DNA of 64,000 nt from Chryseobacterium indoltheticum (GCF_003815915.1 NZ_CP033929.1:3410001-3474000), one strand, 5' to 3'; counted from the first letter of the stretch, positions 1 to 9,986 are shown. Made by a program: numbers and translations. Notes: generated from the sequence alone by a model not told the origin.

Positions 1-612
1 AATTTATTACTAAAGTTCATAAGAAGCACAAAAGAGGATGCTTGCACATCAGCCAGCCTAACAAAAAATGCGAGGCAGCAGTAGTTTTTATTCTATTCTA
101 TCCATTTTTTATTTCTCGTTAAGTCTTACCTATTTTTCTTGTCTTCACTATTAAGTTGAAAGTTGTCTTAAGTGAAAGTTTCTTTTTGAATTTGTTAAGT
201 TCGCTTATTTTTTCGTATTCAAATTCTTTGTCTTAAATGTTGTCTGATCTGAAGAAAATTCTGTCTTCGTGAAAAAAAAAAGCCCCCTTTTAAGAGTGAA
301 TTTCGACACTAAAAAATTCTCGGAAGAAGGAAACAATTTGCAATTAGCAAACGACAACAAACTGTTATCGTACTGAAGACAGTAAGGAATCAGGAATTGC
401 CCTAAAATATCAATTATATGACTGTTTGCTACGGTTCTAGTGACAACGTTTGCAATTCGCTTATGTTGAGATCAATGGCGATCTAAAAGGTTTGTTTATC
501 GGTATTTCGATGGAAAATAGATTGGTAGTTTTCAGGATAGATAAATATTCCGGAAAATGTTTGCTAAGATGGGTGAGCGAAGTTTAGTATCTTTACAATC
601 ATAATTAAAACA
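1..612. other. non-coding left edge
   Basis: No convincing coding frame was found on either strand. The stretch is AT-rich with short homopolymer runs. A TATCTTTA motif at 588-595 lies just upstream of the gene starting at 613 and is a plausible variant of the Bacteroidota -7 box. The left border of the decayed element in 1-5400 may lie here or outside the window. Confidence 0.4.
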
Positions 613-933
613 ATGACTTTAGATCAACATATAACTTTGACTTGCGAAAATGGTTTATTAGATAAAACAGAATTCGTAAAAGTTCAAGAGCAAATAAATG
701 AAAAGAATTTCATGAACATGGAAGATTTCGATAGATTATTGCATATCGGGTTTCCAATTGATTTAGAATTGAAAAAACTAAAAGGTACTGAAGACCTTTC
801 TGAAATTAAGCAGCTTGTTAAAGCTAAGAAAGTATCTGCAAGAAATTTTGTTGCCATAATTCTAAGTAATGTTTTCAATGATGGAATTCTAAAAATACAT
901 CCTTTAAAGTCATTCAACGAAACAGAATCCTAA
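613..933 (+). CDS. small hypothetical protein
   Basis: This encodes a 106-residue soluble protein rich in Lys, Glu and Asn, with no signal peptide or membrane segment. I do not recognise the family. The composition and a long helix-prone middle (about residues 20-80) are typical of a real flavobacterial protein. The ATG at 613 follows a possible TATCTTTA promoter box by 17 nt. It lies at the left of a decayed integrative element and may be cargo. No function is assigned. Confidence 0.5.
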   Translation: MTLDQHITLTCENGLLDKTEFVKVQEQINEKNFMNMEDFDRLLHIGFPIDLELKKLKGTEDLSEIKQLVKAKKVSARNFVAIILSNVFNDGILKIHPLKSFNETES

Positions 934-1044
934 GTTCAATACGGCTAAGAACGGAGTGCTAAATTGATAAGCCCAATCTGGCGGCGAACATGCTGTAGGA
1001 TTTGGAAGCACCACCGCCGACGGCCCCTTAGAATCTACAGGTGT

Positions 1045-1300
1045 TCAGCATTTGGGACAATCCAGCGGAACTTTTTTAAATTCTTTTATGATACTTTCAT
1101 ATACTTTTAGTTCATTTTTAGTCCATTTTTCATGTGAAAAACCATTATCAAAAATATTCAATAATGTGATAACGTTCTAGAATATCATTAATAGATTCGA
1201 TAGGATTCTCGTTTTTTTTATTTTTAAAAAACTCATCAATCTTATTCATCATGTGATAGGATGCTAAATCTTCCTTTGAAAAAAAAATGACTCTATGCAT
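1045..1300 (-). pseudogene. broken small hypothetical gene
   Basis: On the minus strand an ATG at 1300 opens a frame beginning MHRVIFFSKEDLASYHMMNK that stops after about 47 codons. The neighbouring frame continues with DNGFSHEKWTKNELKVYESI and ends in LDCPKC before a stop at 1045. Both halves have ordinary protein composition and join smoothly (around ERYHII / NIFDNG) if about two bases were lost near 1160. I read this as one gene of about 85 codons disabled by a small deletion. The family is not recognised; it is probably remnant cargo of the surrounding element. Confidence 0.45.
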
Positions 1301-1401
1301 ATGTGATTAGGTAGTATTATATTTTTGTTCTTTTTTCACGACCAAAAAAAATTGAATTAAAATATTAAGTTGATTGGCTATATAACTATTGATTAAACGT
1401 T

Positions 1402-1961
1402 TTAAGACTTTATTATTTTATAAAATGTCGCTTTACTTCCAATATTAAAAGCTTTCATAATTTCCTCAATAGGAAGATTCTTACTTTCGTAGGATGTCTT
1501 TACTAAAGGGGCAATTTTTCTATATTTTTCAGTCATTCCTTTTGGCCTGCCTCCATTTTTCCCTCGAGCTCTTGCAGACTTAGACCTGCATTAGTCCTTT
1601 CGATTAAAACATTTCTTTCGTGTTCAGCCAAAACACAAAATATTTGAAAGATTAGTTTACCACTTGCAGAACTTGTATCTATATTTTCTGAAATAGATTT
1701 AAAGTGTATTCCTTTTTCATTTAGTTCTGTTACAAATTGAATTAACCCAACAGTCGTTCGTCCTATTCTATCTAGTCTCCAAACTGTCAAAGTATCTCCT
1801 TTTCGCATAAAATTTATTAGTTCGTTGAGTTATGGTTTCTCAGATTTAACACCGCTAACTTTGTCGACATAAATTTTTTCAATTCCAATATTTTTTAAAG
1901 CATCAGTTTGTAAATCTAAATTTTGTTCAAACTTGATCACTCTTGCATATCCAATTAACAT
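1402..1961 (-). pseudogene. serine recombinase (resolvase/invertase family), inactivated
   Basis: This is the remains of a small serine recombinase of the Tn3 resolvase/Pin invertase type, about 186 codons, which is the usual length. The N-terminus reads MLIGYARV, where such proteins carry their catalytic Ser-containing YxRVS motif; here the residue after RV is Ile, so the nucleophile seems lost. A TAA interrupts the frame after VSGVKSEKP, where relatives usually have Gln. The middle part has the conserved VWRLDRIGR and AEHERNVLIERTNAGL. Near 1568 the frame shifts; the other frame supplies ARGKNGGRPKGMTEKYRK and a C-terminal HTH ending at 1402. Three separate lesions make it clearly dead. Confidence 0.85.
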
Positions 1962-2349
1962 AATTACAGTTTACTCATTTATAACAAATATAGTGTAATT
2001 TGAATTTGTGAACAACGAAAATGAACACTGTATGTAATGAAAAAGTATTAATTCTTAAAATCAAGAATTGTACAGAAAACCGACAGTAAATTAAGAGTAG
2101 ATTTTCCGAAAAAGTTTTTTATAATTTTTGAGAGCTAATTTGATATTTATGCTTAGTAAAAGAATTTGTAAATCGTTTATAATTTTACATTTCGAATAGT
2201 CTAAACATTTTAATATATATTCCTAGAGCTTCCGTAAGAGATTATACTATTTTTAAATCTGAAGGAATTTCGATAAATATTACACGATTTACGATGAAAT
2301 TTTTCAGTTATAGATAAGACAGCTTAAGCATTTTTTTTACCGAATGTGA
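1962..2349. other. spacer without recognisable gene
   Basis: This is about 390 bp of AT-rich sequence between the dead recombinase and the next HTH gene. Both strands are dense in stops. A res or inversion site for the recombinase could have been here, but I see no clear paired inverted repeats. Confidence 0.4.
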
Positions 2350-2697
2350 TTATTTTCCAGAATTCTTTTTTTTGTACTGTTCACTTTCAAATATCAATTC
2401 TTTCATGGTCTTGCGTTTACCATTAGAGATCCAATCTAAAAGTTCATCTTCAAAAAAATAAAGTTTCTTCCCATTTTTGTAACAAGGAATTATTCTTTTT
2501 TGAACCAATGAATATATTGTTGATTTTGCCTTTCCAATAAGTTTTGAAACTTCCTCAATACCTATTGGAATTCTTTTGGTAGGACTAGCTCCTACTGTAT
2601 TTTCTTTTTTAAGTAATAACTTAAGATCACCCACTTCTTTAATCAGATAGGCGACTGCCTGTGGTAAATTATTGAAAGAAATGTCATGATCATCCAT
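2350..2697 (-). CDS. helix-turn-helix DNA-binding protein (excisionase/AlpA-like)
   Basis: This 115-residue protein has a helical N-terminus (about 1-35) followed by a MerR/AlpA-type winged HTH (about 44-95) with the pattern IGIEEVSKLIGKAKSTIYSL and a wing around CYKNGKKLYF, ending in a basic tail. Such HTH_17 proteins in Bacteroidota mobile elements act as excisionases or element regulators. Its position between two recombinase remnants fits that role. The start is the ATG at 2697, and the frame is intact. It may still bind DNA although its recombinase partners are broken. Confidence 0.75.
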   Translation of the reverse strand: MDDHDISFNNLPQAVAYLIKEVGDLKLLLKKENTVGASPTKRIPIGIEEVSKLIGKAKSTIYSLVQKRIIPCYKNGKKLYFFEDELLDWISNGKRKTMKELIFESEQYKKKNSGK

Positions 2698-2704
2698 AGT
2701 ATTT

Positions 2705-2984
2705 CATTTATATATTTAACAAAAAAGATAAATAATTCTGATAGCAGAGACTCTATATTTGTGGTATCATTATCATTTTGGTTCGGTTTGAATGTAGATA
2801 GACTATCATTATGTACGATTTTGCTTCTGTGCTATTCAACAGTCTCAACCGTTCTGTTGATATATTTCCGCATGGATTGTGATCTTTTTTTTCCGGCAAC
2901 CATAACTGTATATTTTTCGAGATATGTTGCGTTAAAAATTTCGGACCATATAAAATTTCTACCTGTCTTTAGGAAATACTGAAC
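2705..2984 (-). pseudogene. tyrosine integrase, N-terminal remnant
   Basis: The minus strand encodes a scrap homologous to the arm-binding/SAM-like N-terminus of the recombinase at 3497-4737. The scrap reads YLEKYTVMVAGKKRSQSMRK followed by YINRTVETVE, against YLESYPVMIPGKDKVQRIRE and YLNRSVTTVD there. A TAG follows directly after this homology, and weaker similarity continues beyond it (TFKPNQNDNDTT against SYKPKRDDNGII). No catalytic domain remains. It is the fossil of a related, earlier integrase. A plus-strand open frame over the same bases is its shadow. Confidence 0.65.
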
Positions 2985-3496
2985 CTCAGTATTTTGTTTA
3001 GATTTTAATTAAACTTTTTTGAAACTTCAGCCTAAATGTAGCACTATTCAATATCTTATAATTTCTTAATCGGATATCACTCTAACCTTTTGTAAATTTA
3101 GTATTCTACATCAATTTCAAATGTACTTGACGCTCATTAGTTAGCCTTTGTCCTCGGTTGACTACCATCACTTCCCACTGTCGAATGGAAAATGCACTTT
3201 ATCTTTTGAAATATCCAAAAGAAAAGTTGCTGTAGTAACAGTGATATCGGAGGTGATTTTATTATTGCAATCTGCATTAGAGACTGCTCTAATAACTTTT
3301 GATTAGCTGCCTTTTATTTAGATTTTTTTTTCTCAGCTTGTACTTTTTATCATTACATGATCTAATACAAAATCTGGTAAGAATTGTTTATCCTTCAAAA
3401 ATGCTTTTGACAGTGCTAGTAATGACCTTTTTGTTGGCATCTAAGACCTTTACGTCAATATTTTTATGATTAATACCTGTGAACTTAAGTTGGTAT
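2985..3496. other. decayed spacer between integrase remnants
   Basis: No intact gene is present. The minus strand has short coding-like pieces in changing frames, for example one ending LLDISKDKVHFPFDSGK before a stop near 3173 and a 35-codon frame at 3333-3440. They look like fragments of lost cargo. I cannot name a family. Confidence 0.4.
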
Positions 3497-4737
3497 TTAC
3501 AAATTTTTCAGATGAATAGCAGTCGAAGCTTTATTTTTCTTTTCATCAACAACCTTTGCGTAAACCTGCGTAGTTTTTACGTTCGTATGACCTAGCATTT
3601 TACTTACTGTGTAAATATCAGTTCCACTCGAAAGTTGAAGCGTTGCAAAAGTGTGTCTAAAATTATGGAAAGTTATTTTTTTAGTAATTCCAGCACTTTC
3701 AATCCACTTCTTGAGTGGTCGGGAAATCCAAGCTGGATTAGTTAGATTTTTAAATATCAAATCATCTGGAAGACCTACTTCACCACACAGTTGTAATGCT
3801 TGTTTAGACATCGGCATATATTCTACACCTTTTGTCTTTTTTTGAGTAAAATTATTTTTGCCTGATCGTTTTCAATACTTATTTCGTTCCACGTTAGTTT
3901 CTGAATATCGGAATGGCGTAAACCTGTTAAAGCTGAAAAAAGTGCTGCTCGTTTAAGAACTTCAAGTTCGCAGGGAGTTTCAACTAAAGTATTAAGTTCA
4001 TTAAGTGTTAAATATTCTCGTCTTGATTCCTCGTGCGGAATCGCTTTAATTTTAGCAGAAATATCAGTCGTAAAATATCCATCAATAAAAGCTTGTTTTA
4101 ATGCAGCTTTGAATACAGAAAAATAAGTTGAAGCCGTATTTTGAGAAATAATCTCTTGCTTATTGCTACCACTTTTCGCAGTCAACAAATATGATTTAAA
4201 GTGTTCACAGAATTTAGTGTTGATCTGAGAAAACATAATTTTTTCACCTCCAAAATCTTTTAGAAATTCTATTGAGCGATACCAATTTACTTGAATAGAT
4301 TCGGAATTGTTTTTATGTCTTTTATTAACCAACCGATCAAAATATCCCACAAAATTCTCCTGCGATTTTTCTTTTTGTTCTACTTGAATTTTGTCGAGTT
4401 CGCTGTAAAGTTCAATATTATCATATTCTCTCTGACGTAATTTACGCATAGAATCTGCATAAAACATTGTCTCGCGATCGTTTTCGCTTTTGCAAACAAT
4501 TATACCATTGTCATCTCTTTTAGGTTTATATGAAACGGATTCTTGGGTTGTTCTTGCAGGTCTTTTCTTATCAAAATCTACGGTTGTGACGCTTCTGTTT
4601 AAATATTCCCGGATTCTCTGAACTTTATCTTTACCAGGAATCATCACAGGATAACTTTCCAAATAAATAAACCATTCTTTTCGGAATTCGGATTTTCGCA
4701 ATCGTACGGTAACTTTGGTTTTTAATAGCTCTTTCAT
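3497..4737 (-). pseudogene. tyrosine recombinase/integrase with one frameshift
   Basis: This is a phage-type site-specific integrase of about 410 residues split in two frames. The first part (from ATG 4737, 304 codons) holds an N-terminal arm, a SAM-like core-binding domain and the start of the catalytic domain with TGLRHSDIQKLTW (first catalytic Arg). The second part (to 3497) begins VEYMPMSKQ and holds HNFRHTFAT (His-x-x-Arg), LGHTNVKTTQ (His) and VYAKV (nucleophilic Tyr). The frames meet near 3830-3850, where a lost T in a T-run before ACTCAAAAAAAG explains the break. All catalytic residues survive, so a sequencing error or recent mutation is possible. Its start overlaps the stop of the upstream HTH gene by 4 bp. 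Confidence 0.85.
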
Positions 4738-5303
4738 TTTCCGTCAAAAATTTTATCAATTAAATTTTTAGGAACATACACGAAACTTCCAACTTTCTTT
4801 GTCGGAATTTTGTTTCTTTTAATTAGGTTTGTCACAGTTCCTGGATCAGCGTAGAATTTTGAACTAATTTCGGAAATTGTATAACAATTACCAACTTCAA
4901 AATTGGGTTTCTCAGGAATTTCCTTTGACTTATCTGGCATTTCAACTGCCGTAAACATTTTTTCTATATCGATTTTGCTTACACGAGTAAGTCGCTCTCC
5001 CAAATTGATGGCAGGTATTTTTTTACTTTTAATTAATCTGTGAATAGTATCTCTTGATATTCCAAAAAGTGTTACTGCTTCACTCACGGAAATGTACGGT
5101 CGAGTTTGTATATCTGCAATTTTAGAAACGGATTTTTCTAAAAGCGTTTGCCTCGCTTCCATTTCTTTAGCCAATTGTTTCTGTCTTTTTCCTGACTTTT
5201 CTGAGCAATATTTACTACAAAACCTAGCAGTAACTTTTTTCGCTTCAAATGGTTTTTCACAAAATTCGCAAAGTTTTGGTATTCTAAGATTACTAAAGCC
5301 CAT
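4734..5303 (-). CDS. double-HTH protein with N-terminal CxxC/CxxxC motif
   Basis: This 189-residue protein begins with a possible zinc-binding knuckle (CEFC at about 12-15 and CSKYC at about 29-33), then a lysine-rich helical stretch. Two HTH_17-type domains follow, one near residues 70-115 (YISVSEAVTLFGISRDTIHR) and one near 138-185 (YTISEISSKFYADPGTVTNL). Its TGA overlaps the ATG of the integrase gene, so the two were translated together. It is likely the element's excisionase or integrase regulator. The three TAAGAC repeats just upstream (5345-5382) are a possible binding site. The frame is intact, unlike its partner. Confidence 0.75.
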   Translation of the reverse strand: MGFSNLRIPKLCEFCEKPFEAKKVTARFCSKYCSEKSGKRQKQLAKEMEARQTLLEKSVSKIADIQTRPYISVSEAVTLFGISRDTIHRLIKSKKIPAINLGERLTRVSKIDIEKMFTAVEMPDKSKEIPEKPNFEVGNCYTISEISSKFYADPGTVTNLIKRNKIPTKKVGSFVYVPKNLIDKIFDGK

Positions 5304-5344
5304 AAAACAACTATTTTAAAGAATAAAAATCAAGCTAGACCGAA

Positions 5345-5382
5345 TAAGACATAATAAGACGCAGAAATTCCATTATTAAGAC
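5345..5382. repeat. three TAAGAC direct repeats
   Basis: TAAGAC occurs at 5345-5350, 5355-5360 and 5377-5382, all in the same orientation, two of them extended to TAAGACGC. The cluster lies just upstream of the HTH-integrase pair and downstream of dnaK. It is a candidate binding site for the HTH protein or part of an attachment site; no direct evidence beyond the pattern. Confidence 0.4.
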
Positions 5383-5458
5383 GCGGTACAAATGAGATAC
5401 AAAATTACGACAAAAATCGATTAAAATCAACTATTAATAAAAAATACAAAAACAAAAA

Positions 5459-5491
5459 AAATCGCTGTAAACATTACATTTACAGCGATTT
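5459..5491 (-). terminator. rho-independent terminator of dnaK
   Basis: A perfect 13-bp stem AAATCGCTGTAAA / TTTACAGCGATTT with a 7-nt loop is followed, reading the minus strand, by a T-rich run. It lies about 45 nt after the dnaK stop. It also marks the chromosomal side of the junction with the decayed element. Confidence 0.9.
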
Positions 5492-5533
5492 GCTAATTTA
5501 TTTCAATCGATATTAATCGATGATAATTGCTAC

Positions 5534-7423
5534 TTACTTGACTTCTTCAAAGTCTGCATCCTGAACATCTTCTGCTCCGTTTGCCTGACCTTGAGTTTGT
5601 TGAGCTCCTGCATCTGCACCTTGTCCTTGTGCATACATTTCTTCTGAAGCTGCCATCCAAGCTGCATCTAAAGCTTCAGTTTTAGCTTTTACATCGTCTC
5701 CGTTTTTAGCTTCGAAAGCTGCTTTCAATTCTGTGTGAGCTGTTTCGATAGCTGCTTTTTTGTCAGCAGATAATTTATCACCAAACTCTTTCAATTGCTT
5801 TTCAGTCTGGAAGATCAATCCGTCAGCTTTGTTGAAAATTTCAACTTCTTCTTTTCTCTTGTTATCGGCTGCAGAGTTTTCCTGAGCTTCTTTTTTCATT
5901 CTTTCGATTTCCTCGTCAGAAAGACCTGAAGAAGCCTGAATTTTAATAGACTGCTCTTTACCGGTTCCTTTATCTTTAGCAGAAACGCTCAAGATTCCGT
6001 TTGCATCGATATCGAAAGTTACTTCAATCTGAGGAACACCTCTTTGTGCTGGTGGAATATCTGTAAGGTCAAATCTACCAATCTCTTTATTATCGTTGAA
6101 CATTGGTCTCTCACCCTGTCCTACTCTGATGCTTACAGCCGGCTGATTGTCAGAAGCTGTAGAGAATACTTCAGATTTTTTAGTTGGGATTGTAGTGTTT
6201 GCATCAATTAATTTAGTGAAAACAGAACCCATTGTTTCGATACCTAAAGAAAGTGGCGTAACGTCTAATAAAAGAACGTCAGTTACATCTCCAGTTAAAA
6301 CTCCACCTTGGATTGCTGCACCAATTGCTACAACCTCATCCGGGTTAACACCTTTTGAAGGTTTTTTACCGAAGAATTTTTCAACTTCTTCCTGGATGAT
6401 TGGGATTCTTGTAGAACCACCTACCAAGATTACTTCGTCGATATCCGAGATAGAAAGACCTGCATCAGAAAGTGCTTTTTTACAAGGCTCCATAGATCTT
6501 CTTACCAAATCTGCAGATAACTGCTCAAATTTAGCTTTAGTTAAAGTCTTCACTAAGTGTTTAGGACCTGTAGCTGTAGCTGTGATATAAGGAAGATTGA
6601 TTTCAGTTTGAGGAGAAGAAGACAATTCAATTTTTGCTTTTTCAGCTGCTTCTTTCAATCTTTGTAATGCAATTGCATCACCTTTAAGATCTACCCCTTC
6701 TTCAGCTTTGAATTCGTCTGCCATCCAGTTGATAATTACATCATCAAAGTCATCACCTCCTAAGTGTGTATCACCATTTGTAGATAATACTTCGAAAACG
6801 CCGTCACCTAAATCAAGGATAGAAACGTCGAAAGTACCACCACCAAGGTCATAAACAGCGATTTTTTGATCTTTGTGAGATTTATCCATACCATAAGCCA
6901 AAGCTGCTGCTGTAGGCTCGTTGATAATTCTTTCTACTTTAAGACCAGCGATTTCTCCTGCTTCTTTTGTAGCTTGTCTCTGAGCATCATTAAAGTAAGC
7001 CGGAACAGTGATTACCGCTCTTGTTACTTCCTGTCCAAGATAATCTTCAGCAGTTTTCTTCATTTTCTGAAGAATCATTGCAGAAATTTCCTGTGGAGTA
7101 TATTCTCTGTCGTCAATTTTTACTTTTACCGTATCATTTGGTCCGCTTACCACTGCGTAAGGCACTCTTGAAACTTCAGAAGCATCATCTTTGAAATGTG
7201 TTCCGATGAATCTTTTGATAGAATATACAGTTTTGTTAGGGTTTGTTACAGCCTGTCTTTTTGCAGGATCACCTACTTTTCTTTCACCATCTTCTGTAAA
7301 CGCTACGATAGAAGGTGTTGTTCTTTTTCCTTCTGCATTAGGGATAACTACAGCATCTTTACCTTCCATTACTGCAACGCAAGAGTTGGTTGTACCTAAG
7401 TCAATTCCGATTATTTTACTCAT
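5534..7423 (-). CDS. dnaK: molecular chaperone DnaK (Hsp70)
   Basis: This encodes cytosolic Hsp70, 629 residues, the normal length. It binds exposed hydrophobic peptides in an ATP-driven cycle with DnaJ and GrpE. The ATPase domain spans about 1-385 and shows [17 protein letters not shown] (phosphate 1), [13 protein letters not shown] (phosphate 2) and VGGSTRIP. The hydrophobic linker [13 protein letters not shown] leads to the substrate domain and a helical lid, ending in a Gln/Ala-rich tail and EEVK, near the classical EEVD-type end. No dnaJ or grpE is adjacent. A TGTCA direct repeat upstream may be its regulatory site. Confidence 0.98.
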   Translation of the reverse strand: MSKIIGIDLGTTNSCVAVMEGKDAVVIPNAEGKRTTPSIVAFTEDGERKVGDPAKRQAVTNPNKTVYSIKRFIGTHFKDDASEVSRVPYAVVSGPNDTVKVKIDDREYTPQEISAMILQKMKKTAEDYLGQEVTRAVITVPAYFNDAQRQATKEAGEIAGLKVERIINEPTAAALAYGMDKSHKDQKIAVYDLGGGTFDVSILDLGDGVFEVLSTNGDTHLGGDDFDDVIINWMADEFKAEEGVDLKGDAIALQRLKEAAEKAKIELSSSPQTEINLPYITATATGPKHLVKTLTKAKFEQLSADLVRRSMEPCKKALSDAGLSISDIDEVILVGGSTRIPIIQEEVEKFFGKKPSKGVNPDEVVAIGAAIQGGVLTGDVTDVLLLDVTPLSLGIETMGSVFTKLIDANTTIPTKKSEVFSTASDNQPAVSIRVGQGERPMFNDNKEIGRFDLTDIPPAQRGVPQIEVTFDIDANGILSVSAKDKGTGKEQSIKIQASSGLSDEEIERMKKEAQENSAADNKRKEEVEIFNKADGLIFQTEKQLKEFGDKLSADKKAAIETAHTELKAAFEAKNGDDVKAKTEALDAAWMAASEEMYAQGQGADAGAQQTQGQANGAEDVQDADFEEVK

Positions 7424-7499
7424 AATATTTATATTTTTTCTAATTTTTAAATTTGATTACACTCTCACTTTCTCAATATCTGTACCATTAGAATTTTTG

Positions 7500-7512
7500 T
7501 GACAAATTGACA
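7500..7512 (-). promoter_or_regulatory. TGTCA direct repeat upstream of dnaK
   Basis: On the minus strand TGTCAATTTGTCA places two TGTCA pentamers 8 nt apart, about 77-89 nt before the dnaK ATG. There is no CIRCE element and no clear sigma-32 promoter. The position suits an activator or a heat-shock promoter element, but this is inference from the pattern only. Confidence 0.35.
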
Positions 7513-7886
7513 GTTTCAATTATTTTTAAATAAAACCGAGACAAATTTTAAACATAAAATGTTATATGATGACAGTAATAAACTTATTTTTTACCGTAAA
7601 AAGAGACAAAGATTTTTGATATGTTTAACAGATATTCAAAAGTTTACAAGATCCTCCGACAAGCTCATGATGAAATTATTTAGATTTTTTTGTAATCATC
7701 GATGGTGTCATGCCGAGCCTGTCGAAGTCTTCAAAACTGATATATTCTGTTGCTTTCAAAATTTTCCTGTAAACCTAAGTGACTTATGTGTTTAAAAATA
7801 ATTTCACTGTTTTACTGACTTTTCCTTCAACTAAAAATTTAATTAAGAATTAACTTTAGAATCTTCTGAAAGAACAGTTTTATTAG
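7513..7886. other. spacer between divergent dnaK and ppk1
   Basis: This has no gene. It carries one copy of a dispersed element (7707-7727) and otherwise AT-rich sequence. Short plus-strand frames here have no protein-like composition. Confidence 0.5.
7707..7727 (+). repeat. dispersed repeat GTCATGCYGAGCCT
   Basis: The core GTCATGCCGAGCCTGTCGAA here recurs at 21986-22006 with two changes. Related GTCATTCTGA-type ends bound inverted-repeat elements at 22811-23022 and 34230-34311. Such sequences are common in spacers of flavobacterial genomes. No function is visible. Confidence 0.6.
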
Positions 7887-7894
7887 TATTTTTG
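7887..7894 (+). promoter_or_regulatory. candidate -7 box of ppk1 promoter
   Basis: TATTTTTG fits the Bacteroidota TAnnTTTG box and ends 19 nt before the ppk1 ATG. No good TTTG -33 box is found at the usual distance, so confidence is moderate. Confidence 0.4.
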
Positions 7895-7913
7895 ATAAAT
7901 TTTATACACAAAT

Positions 7914-9986
7914 ATGTCTTTACATTTTAATCCCAGAGATGTTACCTGGTTAGCATTTAACGAAAGAGTATTACAGGAAGCGATGGACGAAAACGTGCCA
8001 CTTCATCTTAGAATTCGTTTTCTTGGGATTTTCTCAAATAATCTTGATGAGTTTTTCAGAGTACGTGTTGCCGGTCTGAAGCGTGCGATGGATTTTAAAG
8101 AAAAAGTAATTGCCGAATCATTTTATCAGCCGCCTTCGAAAATTCTTCAGAGAATTAACGAGATTGTTATGACTCAACAAGCTGACTTCGATAAAACCTG
8201 GAAAAAAATTCAGCTTGAGATGGCAGACCAGAAGGTTTTCATTAAAACTTCAAGAAACCTCACTGCCAAACAGAAAGAATTTGTACGACAATATTTTGAT
8301 GAAGTGGTAGAAGCCAACGTTATCCCGATTCTTCTTCACGAAAACACTCCAATGCCCTACATGAGAGACAAAAGTCTTTATCTGGGTGTTGCGATGAGAA
8401 AAAAAGACTGGAATTATCACAGCAATTATGCAATTATTGAAATTCCGTCGCGTTTTGTAGGAAGATTTGTACTGTTGCCAACAGAAGATCCTGAAGAAAA
8501 AAACGTGATGCTGCTTGAGGACGTTATCACATTCAACTTACCGCATATTTTCTCTTATTTCGGATATGACGAGTTCTCTGCCAATGCTTTTAAAGTAACC
8601 AAAGATGCAGAAATGGATATTGATAACGACATCAAAACCAATTTTGCCGAAAAAATAGAAAAAGGGCTTAAAAACCGTAGAAAAGGAAAACCGACCCGGT
8701 TTGTTTTCGATAAAGACATGGATAAAGCAATGCTCGAATTGCTGATCCGAAAATTAAATTTAAGCAAAAAAGACAGTATTATTCCTGGCGGAAAGATCCA
8801 CAATTTCAAACATTTTATGGATTTCCCCGATGTCATTGAATACAGCAAAAAACCGGTAGAAAGAACGTCTTTTACGCATCAGGCTTTTGAGCATGGCGAA
8901 AGAGTGACAGATGTTATTCTGAAACAAGATGTTTTATTGAGCTTTCCCTATCATACCTACACACCGGTAATCGACCTTTTGCGTGAAGCTGCAATGGATC
9001 CTGATGTGAAATCGATTCAGATTACCGCTTACCGTTTGGCAAGTAATTCAAAAATAAGCAATGCGTTGATCTACGCTGCCAGAAATGGTAAAGAAGTGAC
9101 CGTTATGCTCGAGCTCCAGGCAAGATTTGATGAAGAATCGAATTTGATGTGGAAAGAAATGTTTGAGCCTGAAGGAATCACTGTTTTAATCGGAATTCCT
9201 GACAAAAAAGTACACGCCAAACTTTGCATTATTAAAAAACGAGCACACAATAAAACCCTACAATATGGTTTTGTAAGCACCGGAAACTTTAATGAAAAAA
9301 CGGCTAAAATATATGGTGATCATTTGATAATGACTTCAGACAGAGGCATTATGGCAGATATTAATAAAGTATTTACCGTTCTGAAAAAACCAAAAGAAGA
9401 TTATCTGTCGGTTCTGAAGACCTGCAAAAACTTGTTGGTTTGTCCGCTATTTATGCGCGAAAAAATTGAGCATTATATTGATAAAGAAATTGAAGAAGCC
9501 AAAGCCGGAAGAAAAGCAGAAATGATCATTAAGGCAAATTCGGTAAGTGACCGTGCTTTAATTATCAAAATGTACGAGGCAGCGCAAGCCGGTGTAGTAA
9601 TAAGAGTGATTGTGAGGGGAATTTATTGTGCCATTAATCAAAAAGATTTTAAACAGAAAATAAAAGCAATAAGCATTGTTGATGAATATCTGGAGCATGC
9701 AAGAGTAATGTATTTTTACAATAAAGGCTCTGAAGATATCTATATTTCTTCTGCCGACTGGATGAATAGGAATTTGGATCACCGAATTGAAGCAGCGGTA
9801 AAAATTTCCGATAAAAATCTTAAAAAAGAGCTGAAAGATATTCTTGATATTCAGTTAAAGGATAATGTAAAAGCAAGAATTTTAGACAAAAAACTGAGCA
9901 ACGAATACATCAGCAACGGTGAAAAAGAATGCCGCTCTCAGATTGAAACGTATAAATATCTGAAAGCAAAAACTACTGTAAAATAG
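7914..9986 (+). CDS. ppk1: polyphosphate kinase 1
   Basis: This encodes polyphosphate kinase (EC 2.7.4.1), which reversibly polymerises the gamma-phosphate of ATP into polyphosphate. Its 690 residues match the family length. The N-terminal domain includes FLGIFSNNLDEFFRVRVAGL (residues about 36-55), the head domain follows, and two phospholipase D-like catalytic domains come last. The first has VHAKLCIIKK, with the predicted phosphorylated His near residue 433; the second has the partner His in DHRIEAAV near residue 623. The start ATG at 7914 gives the canonical SLHFNPRDVTWLAFNERV N-terminus. A ppx-type gene follows 98 nt downstream, so the pair probably controls polyphosphate turnover. Confidence 0.97.
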   Translation: MSLHFNPRDVTWLAFNERVLQEAMDENVPLHLRIRFLGIFSNNLDEFFRVRVAGLKRAMDFKEKVIAESFYQPPSKILQRINEIVMTQQADFDKTWKKIQLEMADQKVFIKTSRNLTAKQKEFVRQYFDEVVEANVIPILLHENTPMPYMRDKSLYLGVAMRKKDWNYHSNYAIIEIPSRFVGRFVLLPTEDPEEKNVMLLEDVITFNLPHIFSYFGYDEFSANAFKVTKDAEMDIDNDIKTNFAEKIEKGLKNRRKGKPTRFVFDKDMDKAMLELLIRKLNLSKKDSIIPGGKIHNFKHFMDFPDVIEYSKKPVERTSFTHQAFEHGERVTDVILKQDVLLSFPYHTYTPVIDLLREAAMDPDVKSIQITAYRLASNSKISNALIYAARNGKEVTVMLELQARFDEESNLMWKEMFEPEGITVLIGIPDKKVHAKLCIIKKRAHNKTLQYGFVSTGNFNEKTAKIYGDHLIMTSDRGIMADINKVFTVLKKPKEDYLSVLKTCKNLLVCPLFMREKIEHYIDKEIEEAKAGRKAEMIIKANSVSDRALIIKMYEAAQAGVVIRVIVRGIYCAINQKDFKQKIKAISIVDEYLEHARVMYFYNKGSEDIYISSADWMNRNLDHRIEAAVKISDKNLKKELKDILDIQLKDNVKARILDKKLSNEYISNGEKECRSQIETYKYLKAKTTVK

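Noticed and set aside
951..1080. glycine-rich plus-strand frame (SGGEHAVGFGSTTADG)
   Set aside because: It has no start, opens after the stop of the small gene and runs into non-coding-like text antisense to the broken gene at 1045-1300; too short to support.
2686..2982. plus-strand 98-codon frame
   Set aside because: It is antisense to the integrase remnant, whose minus-strand text aligns with the second integrase.
6147..6590. 147-codon plus-strand frame within dnaK
   Set aside because: It is a shadow of dnaK; its composition follows the antisense of a conserved gene.
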